Below, piece by piece: positions 47,787 to 61,412 of a DNA stretch of 64,000 nt. The number at the start of each line of letters is the position of its first letter. Position 1 is the stretch's first letter. A model generated the notes under the pieces. The model had not been told where the DNA came from, ran no database searches, and was given only the letters and a program-made list of their open reading frames with translations. Position numbers and translations under genes: made by a program. Source of the stretch: Ptiloglossa arizonensis (taxonomy: Eukaryota > Arthropoda > Insecta > Hymenoptera > Colletidae); NCBI RefSeq assembly GCF_051014685.1, contig NW_027478721.1, positions 248,001-312,000 on the forward strand, given 5' to 3'.

Positions 47787-50700
47787 GAGTTTCTACTTTC
47801 TGACGCTGCAGGAACTTCTGGGTTTGGTCAATCCGTTCGCGAGATATGGGAGTTTGAAGCTAAGAAATGGTTGAGAAGACAACAAATTTTTCGCACTTCT
47901 GCTGCTCCAAACGCTTAACCAGAATTGCCTAGGCAAAGAATACACATACCGCTGTATTCGGGCGAGTTTCTACTTTCAGATGCAATAGGAATTTTTGGGT
48001 TAGGTCAATCCGTTCGCGAGATATGGGAGTTTGAAGCCAAGAAATGGTTGAGAAGGCATACAATTTTTCGCAATTTTGCTGATCCAAACGCTTAACCAGA
48101 ATGGCCTAGTGAAAAAATACTCATGCCGCTGTAGTCGGGCGAGTTTCTACTTTCAGATGCAATAGGAATTTTTGGGTTAGGTCAATCGGTTCGCGAGATA
48201 TGGCAGTTTGAAGCCAAGAAATGGTTGAGAAGGCAAAAAATTTTTCGCAATTCTGCTGCTCCAAACGCTTAACCCGAATGGCCTAGGGAAAAAATACACA
48301 TACCGTTGTAATCGGGCGAGTTTCTACTTTCAGATGCAATAGGAATTTTTGGGTTATGTCAATCCGTTCGCGAGATATGGGAGTTTGAAGCCAAGAAATG
48401 GTTGAGATGGCAAAACATTTTTCGCAATTCTGCTGCTCCAAACGCTTAACCAGTATGGGCTAGGGAAAAAATACGCATACCGTTGTAATCGGGCGAGTTT
48501 CTACTTTCAGACTCAGCAGGAATTTTTGGGTTTGGTCAATCCGTTCGCGAGATATGGGACTTTGAAGCTAAGAAATGGTTGAGAAGACAACAAATTTTTC
48601 GCAATTCTGCTGCTCCAAACGCTTAACCAGAATGGGCTAGGGAAAAAATACACATACCGTTGTAATCGGGCGAGTTTCTAATTTCACACGCAACAGGAAT
48701 TTTTGGGTTAGGTCAATCCGTTCGCGAGATATGGCAGATTGAAGCCAAGAAATGGTTAAAGACGGCAAAAAATTTTTCGCAATTCTGTTGCTCCAAACGC
48801 TTAACCAGAATGGCCTAGGGAAAAAATACACATACCGTTGTAATCGGGCGACTTTCTACTTTCAGATGCAACAGGAATTTTTGGGTTAGGTCAATCCGTT
48901 CGCGAGATATGGGAGTTTGAAGCCAGGAAATGGTTAAAGACGGCAAAAAATTTTTCGCAATTCTGTTGCTCCAAACGCTTAACCAGAATGGCCTAGGGAA
49001 AAAATACACACAGTTGTAATCGGGCGTGTTTGTACTTTCAGAGGCAACAGGAATTTTTGAGTTAGGTCAATCCGTTCGCGAGATATGGGAGTTTTAAGCC
49101 AAGAAATGGTTAAAGAAGGCAAAAATTTCTGGCAATTCTGCTGCTCCAAACGCTTAACCAGAATGGCCTAGGGAAGAAATACGCATATCGTTGTAATCGG
49201 GCGAGTGTCTACTTTCAGACGCAGAAGGAATTTTTGGGTTTGGTCAATCCGTTCGCGAGATATGGGACTTTGAAGCTGAGAAATGGTTCAGAAGACAACA
49301 AATTTTTCGCAATTCTGCTGCTCCAAACGCTTAACCAGAATGGGCTAGGGAAAAAATACACATACCGTTGTAATCGGGCGAGTTTCTACTTTCACACGCA
49401 ACAGGAATTTTTGGGTTAGTTCAATCCGTTCGCAAGATATGGGAGTTTGAAGCCAAGAAATGGTTGAGAAGGGAAAAAATTTATCGCAATTCTGCTGCTC
49501 CAAACGCTTAACCAGAATGGCCTAGGGAAAAAATACACATACCGCTGTAGTCGAGCGAGTTTCTACTTTCAGATGCAATAGGAATTTTTGGGTTAGGTCA
49601 ATCCGTTCGCGAGATATGGCGGTTTGAAGCCAAGAAATGGTTGAGAAGGGAAAAAATTTTTCGCAATGCTGTTGCTCCAAACGCTTAACCAGAATGGCCT
49701 AGGGAAAAAATACACACAGTTGTAATCGGGCGTGTTTGTACTTTCAGAGGCAACAGGAATTTTTGAGTTAGGTCAATCCGTTCGCGAGATATGGGAGTTT
49801 TAAGCCAAGAAATGGTTAAAGAAGGCAAAAAATTTCTGGCAATTCTGCTGCTCCAAACGCTTAACCAGAATGACCTAGGGAAAAAATACACATACCGTTG
49901 TAATCGGGCGAGTTTCTACTTTCAGATGCAATAGGAATTTTTGGGTTATGTCAATCCGTTCGCGAGATATGGGAGTTTGAAGCCAAGAAATGGTTGAGAA
50001 GGCAAAACATTTTTCGCAATTCTGCTGCTCCAAACGCTTAACCAGAATGGCCTAGTGAAAAAATACGCATATCGTTGTAATCGGGCGAGTTTCTACTTTC
50101 AGACTCAGCAGGAATTTTTGGGTTTGGTCAATCCGTTCGCGAGATATGGGACTTTGAAGCTAAGAAATGGTTGAGAAGACAAAAAATTTTTCGCAATTCT
50201 GCTGCTCCAAACGCTTAACCAGAATGGGCTAGGGAAAAAATACACATACCGTTGTAATCGGGCGAGTTTCTACTTTCACACGCAACAGGAATTTTTGGGT
50301 TAGGTCAATCCGTTCGCGAGATATGGAAGATTGAAGCCAAGAAATGGTTGATAAGGCAAACAATTTTTCGCAATTCTGCTGCTCCAAACGCTTAACCAGA
50401 ATGGCCTAGGGAAAAAATACACATACCATTGTAATCGGGCGAGTTTCTACTTTCAGGTGCAATAGGAATTTTTGGGTTAGGTCAATCCGTCGCGAGATAT
50501 GGGAGTTTGAAACCAAGAAATGGTTGAGAAGGCAAAAAATTTTTCGCACTTCTGCTGCTCCAAACGCTAACCAGAATGGGCTAGGGAAAAAATACGCATA
50601 CCGTTGTAATCGGGCGAGATTCTACTTTCAGACTCAGCAGGAATTTTTGGGTTTGGTCAATCCGTTCGCGAGATATGGGACTTTGAAGCTAAGAAATGGT

Positions 50701-50970
50701 TAAAGAAGGCAAAAAATTTTTCGCAATTCTGTTGCTCCAAACGCTTAACCAGAATGGCCTAGGGAAAAAATACACATACCCTTGTAATCGGGCGAGTTTC
50801 TACTTTCAGATGCAATAGGAATTTTTGGGTTAGGTCAATCCGTTCGCGAGATATGGGAGTTTGAAGCCAAGAAATGGTTGAGAAGGCAAAACATTTTTCG
50901 CAATTCTGCTGCTCCAAACGCTTAACCAGAATGGCCTAGGGAAAAAATTCGCATATCGTTGTAATCGGGC
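47787..50970. repeat. 18-mer HOR, copy 1 (3184 bp)
   Basis: Order is L T X' T' S H C R E H X R T' S H G S/C T. L is the acgctgcaggaacttctggg monomer, with tctgacgc private to this copy. X' follows gtagtcgggc and has caatcggttcgcg. H has ctaatttcac, C starts gactttctac, and E starts gagtgtctac. All recur 4069 bp and again 3184 bp later. The unit contains the X R T' S H G run also present at 43892-44950. Confidence 0.92.
50616..50793. repeat. Hybrid monomer S/C in the 18-mer
   Basis: The left part is S (gagattctac, agactcagcagg, gggactttgaagctaag). The right part is C (ttaaagaagg, gttgctcc), 178 bp. It recurs in the 18-mer copy at 51856-55039. It is absent from the copy at 55040, where a normal S is followed by H and then C. 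It therefore marks the exchange that closed the 18-mer into a repeating unit. Confidence 0.84.
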
Positions 50971-51855
50971 GAGTTTCTACTTTCAGACGCTGCAGGAACT
51001 TCTGGGTTTGGTCAATCCGTTCGCGAGATATGGGAGTTTGAAGCTAAGAAATGGTTGAGAAGACAACAAATTTTTCGCACTTCTGCTGCTCCAAACGCTT
51101 AACCAGAATTGCCTAGGCAAAGAATACACATACCGCTGTATTCGGGCGAGTTTCTACTTTCAGATGCAATAGGAATTTTTGGGTTAGGTCAATCCGTTCG
51201 CGAGATATGGGAGTTTGAAGCCAAGAAATGGTTGAGAAGGCATACAATTTTTCGCAATTTTGCTGATCCAAACGCTTAACCAGAATGGCCTAGTGAAAAA
51301 ATACTCATGCCGCTGTAGTCGGGCGAGTTTCTACTTTCAGATGCAATAGGAATTTTTGGGTTAGGTCAATCGGTTCGCGAGATATGGCAGTTTGAAGCCA
51401 AGAAATGGTTGAGAAGGCAAAAAATTTTTCGCAATTCTGCTGCTCCAAACGCTTAACCCGAATGGCCTAGGGAAAAAATACACATACCGTTGTAATCGGG
51501 CGAGTTTCTACTTTCAGATGCAATAGGAATTTTTGGGTTATGTCAATCCGTTCGCGAGATATGGGAGTTTGAAGCCAAGAAATGGTTGAGATGGCAAAAC
51601 ATTTTTCGCAATTCTGCTGCTCCAAACGCTTAACCAGAATTGCCTAGGGAAAGAATACACATACCGTTGTAATCGGGCGAGTTTCTACTTTCAGATGCAA
51701 TAGGAATTTTTGGGTTAGGTCAATCCGTTCGCGAGATATGGGAGTTTGAAGCCAAGAAATGGTTGAGAAGGCAAAACATTTTTCGCAATTCTGCTGCTCC
51801 AAACGCTTAACCAGAATGGCCTAGGGAAAAAATTCGCATATCGTTGTAATCGGGC
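50971..51855. repeat. Five-monomer 18-mer fragment (885 bp)
   Basis: Order is L T X' T'* T. The first three match the start of the 18-mer. T'* (about 51503) has gagatggcaaaac, as in the 18-mer, but ends in gaattgcctagggaaagaat, as the T at 47434. A final T then leads to the next L. It is an unequal-exchange remnant that adds exactly five monomers between full 18-mer copies. Confidence 0.88.
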
Positions 51856-54800
51856 GAGTTTCTACTTTCAGACGCTGCAGGAACTTCTGGGTTTGGTCAA
51901 TCCGTTCGCGAGATATGGGAGTTTGAAGCTAAGAAATGGTTGAGAAGACAACAAATTTTTCGCACTTCTGCTGCTCCAAACGCTTAACCAGAATTGCCTA
52001 GGCAAAGAATACACATACCGCTGTATTCGGGCGAGTTTCTACTTTCAGATGCAATAGGAATTTTTGGGTTAGGTCAATCCGTTCGCGAGATATGGGAGTT
52101 TGAAGCCAAGAAATGGTTGAGAAGGCATACAATTTTTCGCAATTTTGCTGATCCAAACGCTTAACCAGAATGGCCTAGTGAAAAAATACTCATGCCGCTG
52201 TAGTCGGGCGAGTTTCTACTTTCAGATGCAATAGGAATTTTTGGGTTAGGTCAATCGGTTCGCGAGATATGGCAGTTTGAAGCCAAGAAATGGTTGAGAA
52301 GGCAAAAAATTTTTCGCAATTCTGCTGCTCCAAACGCTTAACCCGAATGGCCTAGGGAAAAAATACACATACCGTTGTAATCGGGCGAGTTTCTACTTTC
52401 AGATGCAATAGGAATTTTTGGGTTATGTCAATCCGTTCGCGAGATATGGGAGTTTGAAGCCAAGAAATGGTTGAGATGGCAAAACATTTTTCGCAATTCT
52501 GCTGCTCCAAACGCTTAACCAGTATGGGCTAGGGAAAAAATACGCATACCGTTGTAATCGGGCGAGTTTCTACTTTCAGACTCAGCAGGAATTTTTGGGT
52601 TTGGTCAATCCGTTCGCGAGATATGGGACTTTGAAGCTAAGAAATGGTTGAGAAGACAACAAATTTTTCGCAATTCTGCTGCTCCAAACGCTTAACCAGA
52701 ATGGGCTAGGGAAAAAATACACATACCGTTGTAATCGGGCGAGTTTCTAATTTCACACGCAACAGGAATTTTTGGGTTAGGTCAATCCGTTCGCGAGATA
52801 TGGCAGATTGAAGCCAAGAAATGGTTAAAGACGGCAAAAAATTTTTCGCAATTCTGTTGCTCCAAACGCTTAACCAGAATGGCCTAGGGAAAAAATACAC
52901 ATACCGTTGTAATCGGGCGACTTTCTACTTTCAGATGCAACAGGAATTTTTGGGTTAGGTCAATCCGTTCGCGAGATATGGGAGTTTGAAGCCAGGAAAT
53001 GGTTAAAGACGGCAAAAAATTTTTCGCAATTCTGTTGCTCCAAACGCTTAACCAGAATGGCCTAGGGAAAAAATACACACAGTTGTAATCGGGCGTGTTT
53101 GTACTTTCAGAGGCAACAGGAATTTTTGAGTTAGGTCAATCCGTTCGCGAGATATGGGAGTTTTAAGCCAAGAAATGGTTAAAGAAGGCAAAAATTTCTG
53201 GCAATTCTGCTGCTCCAAACGCTTAACCAGAATGGCCTAGGGAAGAAATACGCATATCGTTGTAATCGGGCGAGTGTCTACTTTCAGACGCAGAAGGAAT
53301 TTTTGGGTTTGGTCAATCCGTTCGCGAGATATGGGACTTTGAAGCTGAGAAATGGTTCAGAAGACAACAAATTTTTCGCAATTCTGCTGCTCCAAACGCT
53401 TAACCAGAATGGGCTAGGGAAAAAATACACATACCGTTGTAATCGGGCGAGTTTCTACTTTCACACGCAACAGGAATTTTTGGGTTAGTTCAATCCGTTC
53501 GCAAGATATGGGAGTTTGAAGCCAAGAAATGGTTGAGAAGGGAAAAAATTTATCGCAATTCTGCTGCTCCAAACGCTTAACCAGAATGGCCTAGGGAAAA
53601 AATACACATACCGCTGTAGTCGAGCGAGTTTCTACTTTCAGATGCAATAGGAATTTTTGGGTTAGGTCAATCCGTTCGCGAGATATGGCGGTTTGAAGCC
53701 AAGAAATGGTTGAGAAGGGAAAAAATTTTTCGCAATGCTGTTGCTCCAAACGCTTAACCAGAATGGCCTAGGGAAAAAATACACACAGTTGTAATCGGGC
53801 GTGTTTGTACTTTCAGAGGCAACAGGAATTTTTGAGTTAGGTCAATCCGTTCGCGAGATATGGGAGTTTTAAGCCAAGAAATGGTTAAAGAAGGCAAAAA
53901 ATTTCTGGCAATTCTGCTGCTCCAAACGCTTAACCAGAATGACCTAGGGAAAAAATACACATACCGTTGTAATCGGGCGAGTTTCTACTTTCAGATGCAA
54001 TAGGAATTTTTGGGTTATGTCAATCCGTTCGCGAGATATGGGAGTTTGAAGCCAAGAAATGGTTGAGAAGGCAAAACATTTTTCGCAATTCTGCTGCTCC
54101 AAACGCTTAACCAGAATGGCCTAGTGAAAAAATACGCATATCGTTGTAATCGGGCGAGTTTCTACTTTCAGACTCAGCAGGAATTTTTGGGTTTGGTCAA
54201 TCCGTTCGCGAGATATGGGACTTTGAAGCTAAGAAATGGTTGAGAAGACAAAAAATTTTTCGCAATTCTGCTGCTCCAAACGCTTAACCAGAATGGGCTA
54301 GGGAAAAAATACACATACCGTTGTAATCGGGCGAGTTTCTACTTTCACACGCAACAGGAATTTTTGGGTTAGGTCAATCCGTTCGCGAGATATGGAAGAT
54401 TGAAGCCAAGAAATGGTTGATAAGGCAAACAATTTTTCGCAATTCTGCTGCTCCAAACGCTTAACCAGAATGGCCTAGGGAAAAAATACACATACCATTG
54501 TAATCGGGCGAGTTTCTACTTTCAGGTGCAATAGGAATTTTTGGGTTAGGTCAATCCGTCGCGAGATATGGGAGTTTGAAACCAAGAAATGGTTGAGAAG
54601 GCAAAAAATTTTTCGCACTTCTGCTGCTCCAAACGCTAACCAGAATGGGCTAGGGAAAAAATACGCATACCGTTGTAATCGGGCGAGATTCTACTTTCAG
54701 ACTCAGCAGGAATTTTTGGGTTTGGTCAATCCGTTCGCGAGATATGGGACTTTGAAGCTAAGAAATGGTTAAAGAAGGCAAAAAATTTTTCGCAATTCTG

Positions 54801-55039
54801 TTGCTCCAAACGCTTAACCAGAATGGCCTAGGGAAAAAATACACATACCCTTGTAATCGGGCGAGTTTCTACTTTCAGATGCAATAGGAATTTTTGGGTT
54901 AGGTCAATCCGTTCGCGAGATATGGGAGTTTGAAGCCAAGAAATGGTTGAGAAGGCAAAACATTTTTCGCAATTCTGCTGCTCCAAACGCTTAACCAGAA
55001 TGGCCTAGGGAAAAAATTCGCATATCGTTGTAATCGGGC
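51856..55039. repeat. 18-mer HOR, copy 2 (3184 bp)
   Basis: Same order and same length as 47787-50970, with the same private variants (ctaatttcac, gactttctac, gagtgtctac, ggaagattgaag, accattgtaatc, the S/C hybrid and acccttgtaatc). The only difference I noticed is cagacgctg here against tctgacgctg in copy 1. Confidence 0.92.
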
Positions 55040-58000
55040 GAGTTTCTACTTTCAGACGCTGCAGGAACTTCTGGGTTTGGTCAATCCGTTCGCGAGATAT
55101 GGGAGTTTGAAGCTAAGAAATGGTTGAGAAGACAACAAATTTTTCGCACTTCTGCTGCTCCAAACGCTTAACCAGAATTGCCTAGGCAAAGAATACACAT
55201 ACCGCTGTATTCGGGCGAGTTTCTACTTTCAGATGCAATAGGAATTTTTGGGTTAGGTCAATCCGTTCGCGAGATATGGGAGTTTGAAGCCAAGAAATGG
55301 TTGAGAAGGCATACAATTTTTCGCAATTTTGCTGATCCAAACGCTTAACCAGAATGGCCTAGTGAAAAAATACTCATGCCGCTGTAGTCGGGCGAGTTTC
55401 TACTTTCAGATGCAATAGGAATTTTTGGGTTAGGTCAATCGGTTCGCGAGATATGGCAGTTTGAAGCCAAGAAATGGTTGAGAAGGCAAAAAATTTTTCG
55501 CAATTCTGCTGCTCCAAACGCTTAACCCGAATGGCCTAGGGAAAAAATACACATACCGTTGTAATCGGGCGAGTTTCTACTTTCAGATGCAATAGGAATT
55601 TTTGGGTTATGTCAATCCGTTCGCGAGATATGGGAGTTTGAAGCCAAGAAATGGTTGAGATGGCAAAACATTTTTCGCAATTCTGCTGCTCCAAACGCTT
55701 AACCAGTATGGGCTAGGGAAAAAATACGCATACCGTTGTAATCGGGCGAGTTTCTACTTTCAGACTCAGCAGGAATTTTTGGGTTTGGTCAATCCGTTCG
55801 CGAGATATGGGACTTTGAAGCTAAGAAATGGTTGAGAAGACAACAAATTTTTCGCAATTCTGCTGCTCCAAACGCTTAACCAGAATGGGCTAGGGAAAAA
55901 ATACACATACCGTTGTAATCGGGCGAGTTTCTAATTTCACACGCAACAGGAATTTTTGGGTTAGGTCAATCCGTTCGCGAGATATGGCAGATTGAAGCCA
56001 AGAAATGGTTAAAGACGGCAAAAAATTTTTCGCAATTCTGTTGCTCCAAACGCTTAACCAGAATGGCCTAGGGAAAAAATACACATACCGTTGTAATCGG
56101 GCGACTTTCTACTTTCAGATGCAACAGGAATTTTTGGGTTAGGTCAATCCGTTCGCGAGATATGGGAGTTTGAAGCCAGGAAATGGTTAAAGACGGCAAA
56201 AAATTTTTCGCAATTCTGTTGCTCCAAACGCTTAACCAGAATGGCCTAGGGAAAAAATACACACAGTTGTAATCGGGCGTGTTTGTACTTTCAGAGGCAA
56301 CAGGAATTTTTGAGTTAGGTCAATCCGTTCGCGAGATATGGGAGTTTTAAGCCAAGAAATGGTTAAAGAAGGCAAAAATTTCTGGCAATTCTGCTGCTCC
56401 AAACGCTTAACCAGAATGGCCTAGGGAAGAAATACGCATATCGTTGTAATCGGGCGAGTGTCTACTTTCAGACGCAGAAGGAATTTTTGGGTTTGGTCAA
56501 TCCGTTCGCGAGATATGGGACTTTGAAGCTGAGAAATGGTTCAGAAGACAACAAATTTTTCGCAATTCTGCTGCTCCAAACGCTTAACCAGAATGGGCTA
56601 GGGAAAAAATACACATACCGTTGTAATCGGGCGAGTTTCTACTTTCACACGCAACAGGAATTTTTGGGTTAGTTCAATCCGTTCGCAAGATATGGGAGTT
56701 TGAAGCCAAGAAATGGTTGAGAAGGGAAAAAATTTATCGCAATTCTGCTGCTCCAAACGCTTAACCAGAATGGCCTAGGGAAAAAATACACATACCGCTG
56801 TAGTCGAGCGAGTTTCTACTTTCAGATGCAATAGGAATTTTTGGGTTAGGTCAATCCGTTCGCGAGATATGGCGGTTTGAAGCCAAGAAATGGTTGAGAA
56901 GGGAAAAAATTTTTCGCAATGCTGTTGCTCCAAACGCTTAACCAGAATGGCCTAGGGAAAAAATACACACAGTTGTAATCGGGCGTGTTTGTACTTTCAG
57001 AGGCAACAGGAATTTTTGAGTTAGGTCAATCCGTTCGCGAGATATGGGAGTTTTAAGCCAAGAAATGGTTAAAGAAGGCAAAAAATTTCTGGCAATTCTG
57101 CTGCTCCAAACGCTTAACCAGAATGACCTAGGGAAAAAATACACATACCGTTGTAATCGGGCGAGTTTCTACTTTCAGATGCAATAGGAATTTTTGGGTT
57201 ATGTCAATCCGTTCGCGAGATATGGGAGTTTGAAGCCAAGAAATGGTTGAGAAGGCAAAACATTTTTCGCAATTCTGCTGCTCCAAACGCTTAACCAGAA
57301 TGGCCTAGTGAAAAAATACGCATATCGTTGTAATCGGGCGAGTTTCTACTTTCAGACTCAGCAGGAATTTTTGGGTTTGGTCAATCCGTTCGCGAGATAT
57401 GGGACTTTGAAGCTAAGAAATGGTTGAGAAGACAAAAAATTTTTCGCAATTCTGCTGCTCCAAACGCTTAACCAGAATGGGCTAGGGAAAAAATACACAT
57501 ACCGTTGTAATCGGGCGAGTTTCTACTTTCACACGCAACAGGAATTTTTGGGTTAGGTCAATCCGTTCGCGAGATATGGAAGATTGAAGCCAAGAAATGG
57601 TTGATAAGGCAAACAATTTTTCGCAATTCTGCTGCTCCAAACGCTTAACCAGAATGGCCTAGGGAAAAAATACACATACCATTGTAATCGGGCGAGTTTC
57701 TACTTTCAGGTGCAATTAGGAATTTTTGGGTTAGGTCAATCCGTCGCGAGATATGGGAGTTTGAAACCAAGAAATGGTTGAGAAGGCAAAAAATTTTTCG
57801 CACTTCTGCTGCTCCAAACGCTAACCAGAATGGGCTAGGGAAAAAATACGCATACCGTTGTAATCGGGCGAGATTCTACTTTCAGACTCAGCAGGAATTT
57901 TTGGGTTTGGTCAATCCGTTCGCGAGATATGGGACTTTGAAGCTAAGAAATGGTTGAGAAGACAACAAATTTTTCGCAATTCTGCTGCTCCAAACGCTTA

Positions 58001-58223
58001 ACCAGAATGGGCTAGGGAAAAAATACACATACCGTTGTAATCGGGCGAGTTTCTACTTTCACACGCAACAGGAATTTTTGGGTTAGGTCAATCCGTTCGC
58101 GAGATATGGCAGATTGAAGCCAAGAAATGGTTGATAAGGCAAAAAATTTTTCGCAATTCTGCTGCTCCAAACGCTTAACCAGAATGGCCTAGGGAAAAAA
58201 TACACATACCGTTGTAATCGGGC
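55040..58223. repeat. 18-mer HOR, copy 3 with altered end
   Basis: Matches the other copies through G. A one-base insertion makes gcaattagg near 57715. The unit then ends with a normal S (about 57871) and H instead of the S/C hybrid and T, and passes into C at 58224. From about 57163 it also matches 44245 onward. Confidence 0.9.
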
Positions 58224-59817
58224 GAGTTTCTACTTTCAGATGCAACAGGAATTTTTGGGTTAGGTCAATCCGTTCGCGAGATATGGGAGTTTGAAGCCAG
58301 GAAATGGTTAAAGAAGGCAAAAAATTTTTCGCAATTCTGTTGCTCCAAACGCTTAACCAGAATGGCCTAGGGAAAAAATACACATACCGTTGTAATCGGG
58401 CGAGTTTCTACTTTCAGATGCAATAGGAATTTTTGGGTTAGGTCAATCCGTTCGCGAGATATGGGAGTTCGAAGGCAAGAAATGGTTGAGAAGGCAAAAA
58501 ATTTTTCGCAATTCTGCTGCTCCAAACGCTTAACCAGAATGGCCTAGGGAAAAAATACACATACAGTTGTATTCGGGCGAGATTCTACTTTCAGAGGCAA
58601 CAGGAATTTTTGAGTTAGGTCAATCCGTTCGCGAGATATGGGAGTTTGAAGCCAAGAAATGGTTAAAGAAGGCAAAAAATTTCTCGCAATTCTGCTGCTC
58701 CAAACGCTTAACCAGAATGGCCTAGGGAAAAAATACACATACCGTTGTAATCGGGCGAGTTTCTACTTTCAGATGCAATAGGAATTTTTGGGTTAGGTCA
58801 ATCCGTTCGCGAGATATGGGAGTTTGAAATCAAGAAATGGTTGAGAAGGCGAAAAATTTTTCGCACTTCCGCTGCTCCAAACGCTTAACCAGAATGGCCT
58901 AGGGAAAAAATACACATACCGTTGTAATCGGACGAGTTTCTACTTTCAGGTGCAATAGGAAATTTTGGGTTAGGTCAATCCGTTCGCGAGATATGGGAGT
59001 TTGAAGCCAAGAAATGGTTAAAGAAGGCAAAAAATTTTTCGTAATTCTGCTGCTCCAAACGCTTAACCAGAATGGCCTAGGGAAAAAATACACATACCGT
59101 TGTAATCGGGCGAGTTTCTACTTTGAGATGCAACAGGAATTTTTGGGTAAGTTCAATCCGTTCGCGAGATATGGGAGTTTGAAGCTAAGAAATGGTTGAG
59201 AAGACAACAAATTTTTCGCACTTCCGCTGCTCCAAACGCTTAACCAGAATGGCCTAGGGAAAAAATACACATACCGTTGTAATCGGACGAGTTTCTACTT
59301 TCAGGTGCAATAGGAAATTTTGGGTTAGGTCAATCCGTCGCGAGATATGGGAGTTTGAAACCAAGAAATGGTTGAGAAGGCAAAAAATTTTTCGCACTTC
59401 TGCTGCTCCAAACGCTAACCAGAATGGGCTAGGGAAAAAATACGCATACCGCTGTAATCGGGCGAGTTTCTACTTTCAGACTCAGCAGGAATTTTTGGGT
59501 TTGGTCAATCCGTTCGCGAGATATGGGACTTTGAAGCTAAGAAATGGTTGAGAAGACAACAAATTTTTCGCAATTCTGCTGCTCCAAACGCTTAACCAGA
59601 ATGGGCTAGGGAAAAAATACACATACCGTTGTAATCGGGCGAGTTTCTACTTTCACACGCAACAGGAATTTTTGGGTTAGGTCAATCCGTTCGCGAGATA
59701 TGGCAGATTGAAGCCAAGAAATGGTTGATAAGGCAAAAAATTTTTCGCAATTCTGCTGCTCCAAACGCTTAACCAGAATGGCCTAGGGAAAAAATACACA
59801 TACCGTTGTAATCGGGC
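58224..59817. repeat. 9-mer HOR, copy 1 (1594 bp)
   Basis: Order is C T R T'' G' B G'' S H. The start C T R T'' G' matches the third-kind 7-mer at 45305, including gttcgaagg and gttgtattcgggcgag. The G' monomer ends with ttaaag and gtaattctg. B has gggtaagttc. The next C lies 1594 bp on. Confidence 0.9.
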
Positions 59818-61412
59818 GAGTTTCTACTTTCAGATGCAACAGGAATTTTTGGGTTAGGTCAATCCGTTCGCGAGATATGGGAGTTTGAAGCCAGGAAATG
59901 GTTAAAGAAGGCAAAAAATTTTTCGCAATTCTGTTGCTCCAAACGCTTAACCAGAATGGCCTAGGGAAAAAATACACATACCGTTGTAATCGGGCGAGTT
60001 CCTACTTTCAGATGCAATAGGAATTTTTGGGTTAGGTCAATCCGTTCGCGAGATATGGGAGTTCGAAGGCAAGAAATGGTTGAGAAGGCAAAAAATTTTT
60101 CGCAATTCTGCTGCTCCAAACGCTTAACCAGAATGGCCTAGGGAAAAAATACACATACAGTTGTATTCGGGCGAGATTCTACTTTCAGAGGCAACAGGAA
60201 TTTTTGAGTTAGATCAATCCGTTCGCGAGATATGGGAGTTTGAAGCCAAGAAATGGTTAAAGAAGGCAAAAAATTTCTCGCAATTCTGCTGCTCCAAACG
60301 CTTAACCAGAATGGCCTAGGGAAAAAATACACATACCGTTGTAATCGGGCGAGTTTCTACTTTCAGATGCAATAGGAATTTTTGGGTTAGGTCAATCCGT
60401 TCGCGAGATATGGGAGTTTGAAATCAAGAAATGGTTGAGAAGGCGAAAAATTTTTCGCACTTCCGCTGCTCCAAACGCTTAACCAGAATGGCCTAGGGAA
60501 AAAATACACATACCGTTGTAATCGGACGAGTTTCTACTTTCAGGTGCAATAGGAAATTTTGGGTTAGGTCAATCCGTTCGCGAGATATGGGAGTTTGAAG
60601 CCAAGAAATGGTTAAAGAAGGCAAAAAATTCTTCGTAATTCTGCTGCTCCAAACGCTTAACCAGAATGGCCTGGGGAAAAAATACACATACCGTTGTAAT
60701 CGGGCGAGTTTCTACTTTGAGATGCAACAGGAATTTTTGGGTAAGTTCAATCCGTTCGCGAGATATGGGAGTTTGAAGCTAAGAAATGGTTGAGAAGACA
60801 ACAAATTTTTCTCACTTCCGCTGCTCCAAACGCTTAACCAGAATGGCCTAGGGAAAAAATACACATACCGTTGTAATCGGACGAGTTTCTACTTTCAGGT
60901 GCAATAGGAAATTTTGGGTTAGGTCAATCCGTCGCGAGATATGGGAGTTTGAAATCAAGAAATGGTTGAGAAAGCAAAACATTTTTCGCAATTCTGCTGC
61001 TCCAAACGCTTAACCAGAATGGCCTAGTGAAGAAATACGCATACCGTTGTAATCGGGCGAGTTTCTACTTTCAGACTCAGCAGGAATTTTTGGGTTTGGT
61101 CAATCCGTTCGCGAGATATGGGACTTTGAAGCTAAGAAATGGTTGAGAAGACAACAAATTTTTCGCAATTCTGCTGCTCCAAACGCTTAACCAGAATGGG
61201 CTAGGGAAAAAATACACATACCGTTGTAATCGGGCGAGTTTCTACTTTCACACGCAACAGGAATTTTTGGGTTAGGTCAATCCGTTCGCGAGATATGGCA
61301 GATTGAAGCCAAGAAATGGTTGATACGGCAAAAAATTTTTCGCAATTCTGCTGCTCCAAACGCTTAACCAGAATGGCCTAGGGAAAAAATACACATACCG
61401 TTGTAATCGGGC
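59818..61412. repeat. 9-mer HOR, copy 2 (1595 bp)
   Basis: Same order as copy 1. Differences include gagttcctac in T, gttagatcaatcc in R, cctggggaa at the end of G', ttttctcac in B, and a G'' whose right half is gaaatcaag with gagaaagcaaaac and gcttaacc. That accounts for the extra base. Confidence 0.9.
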
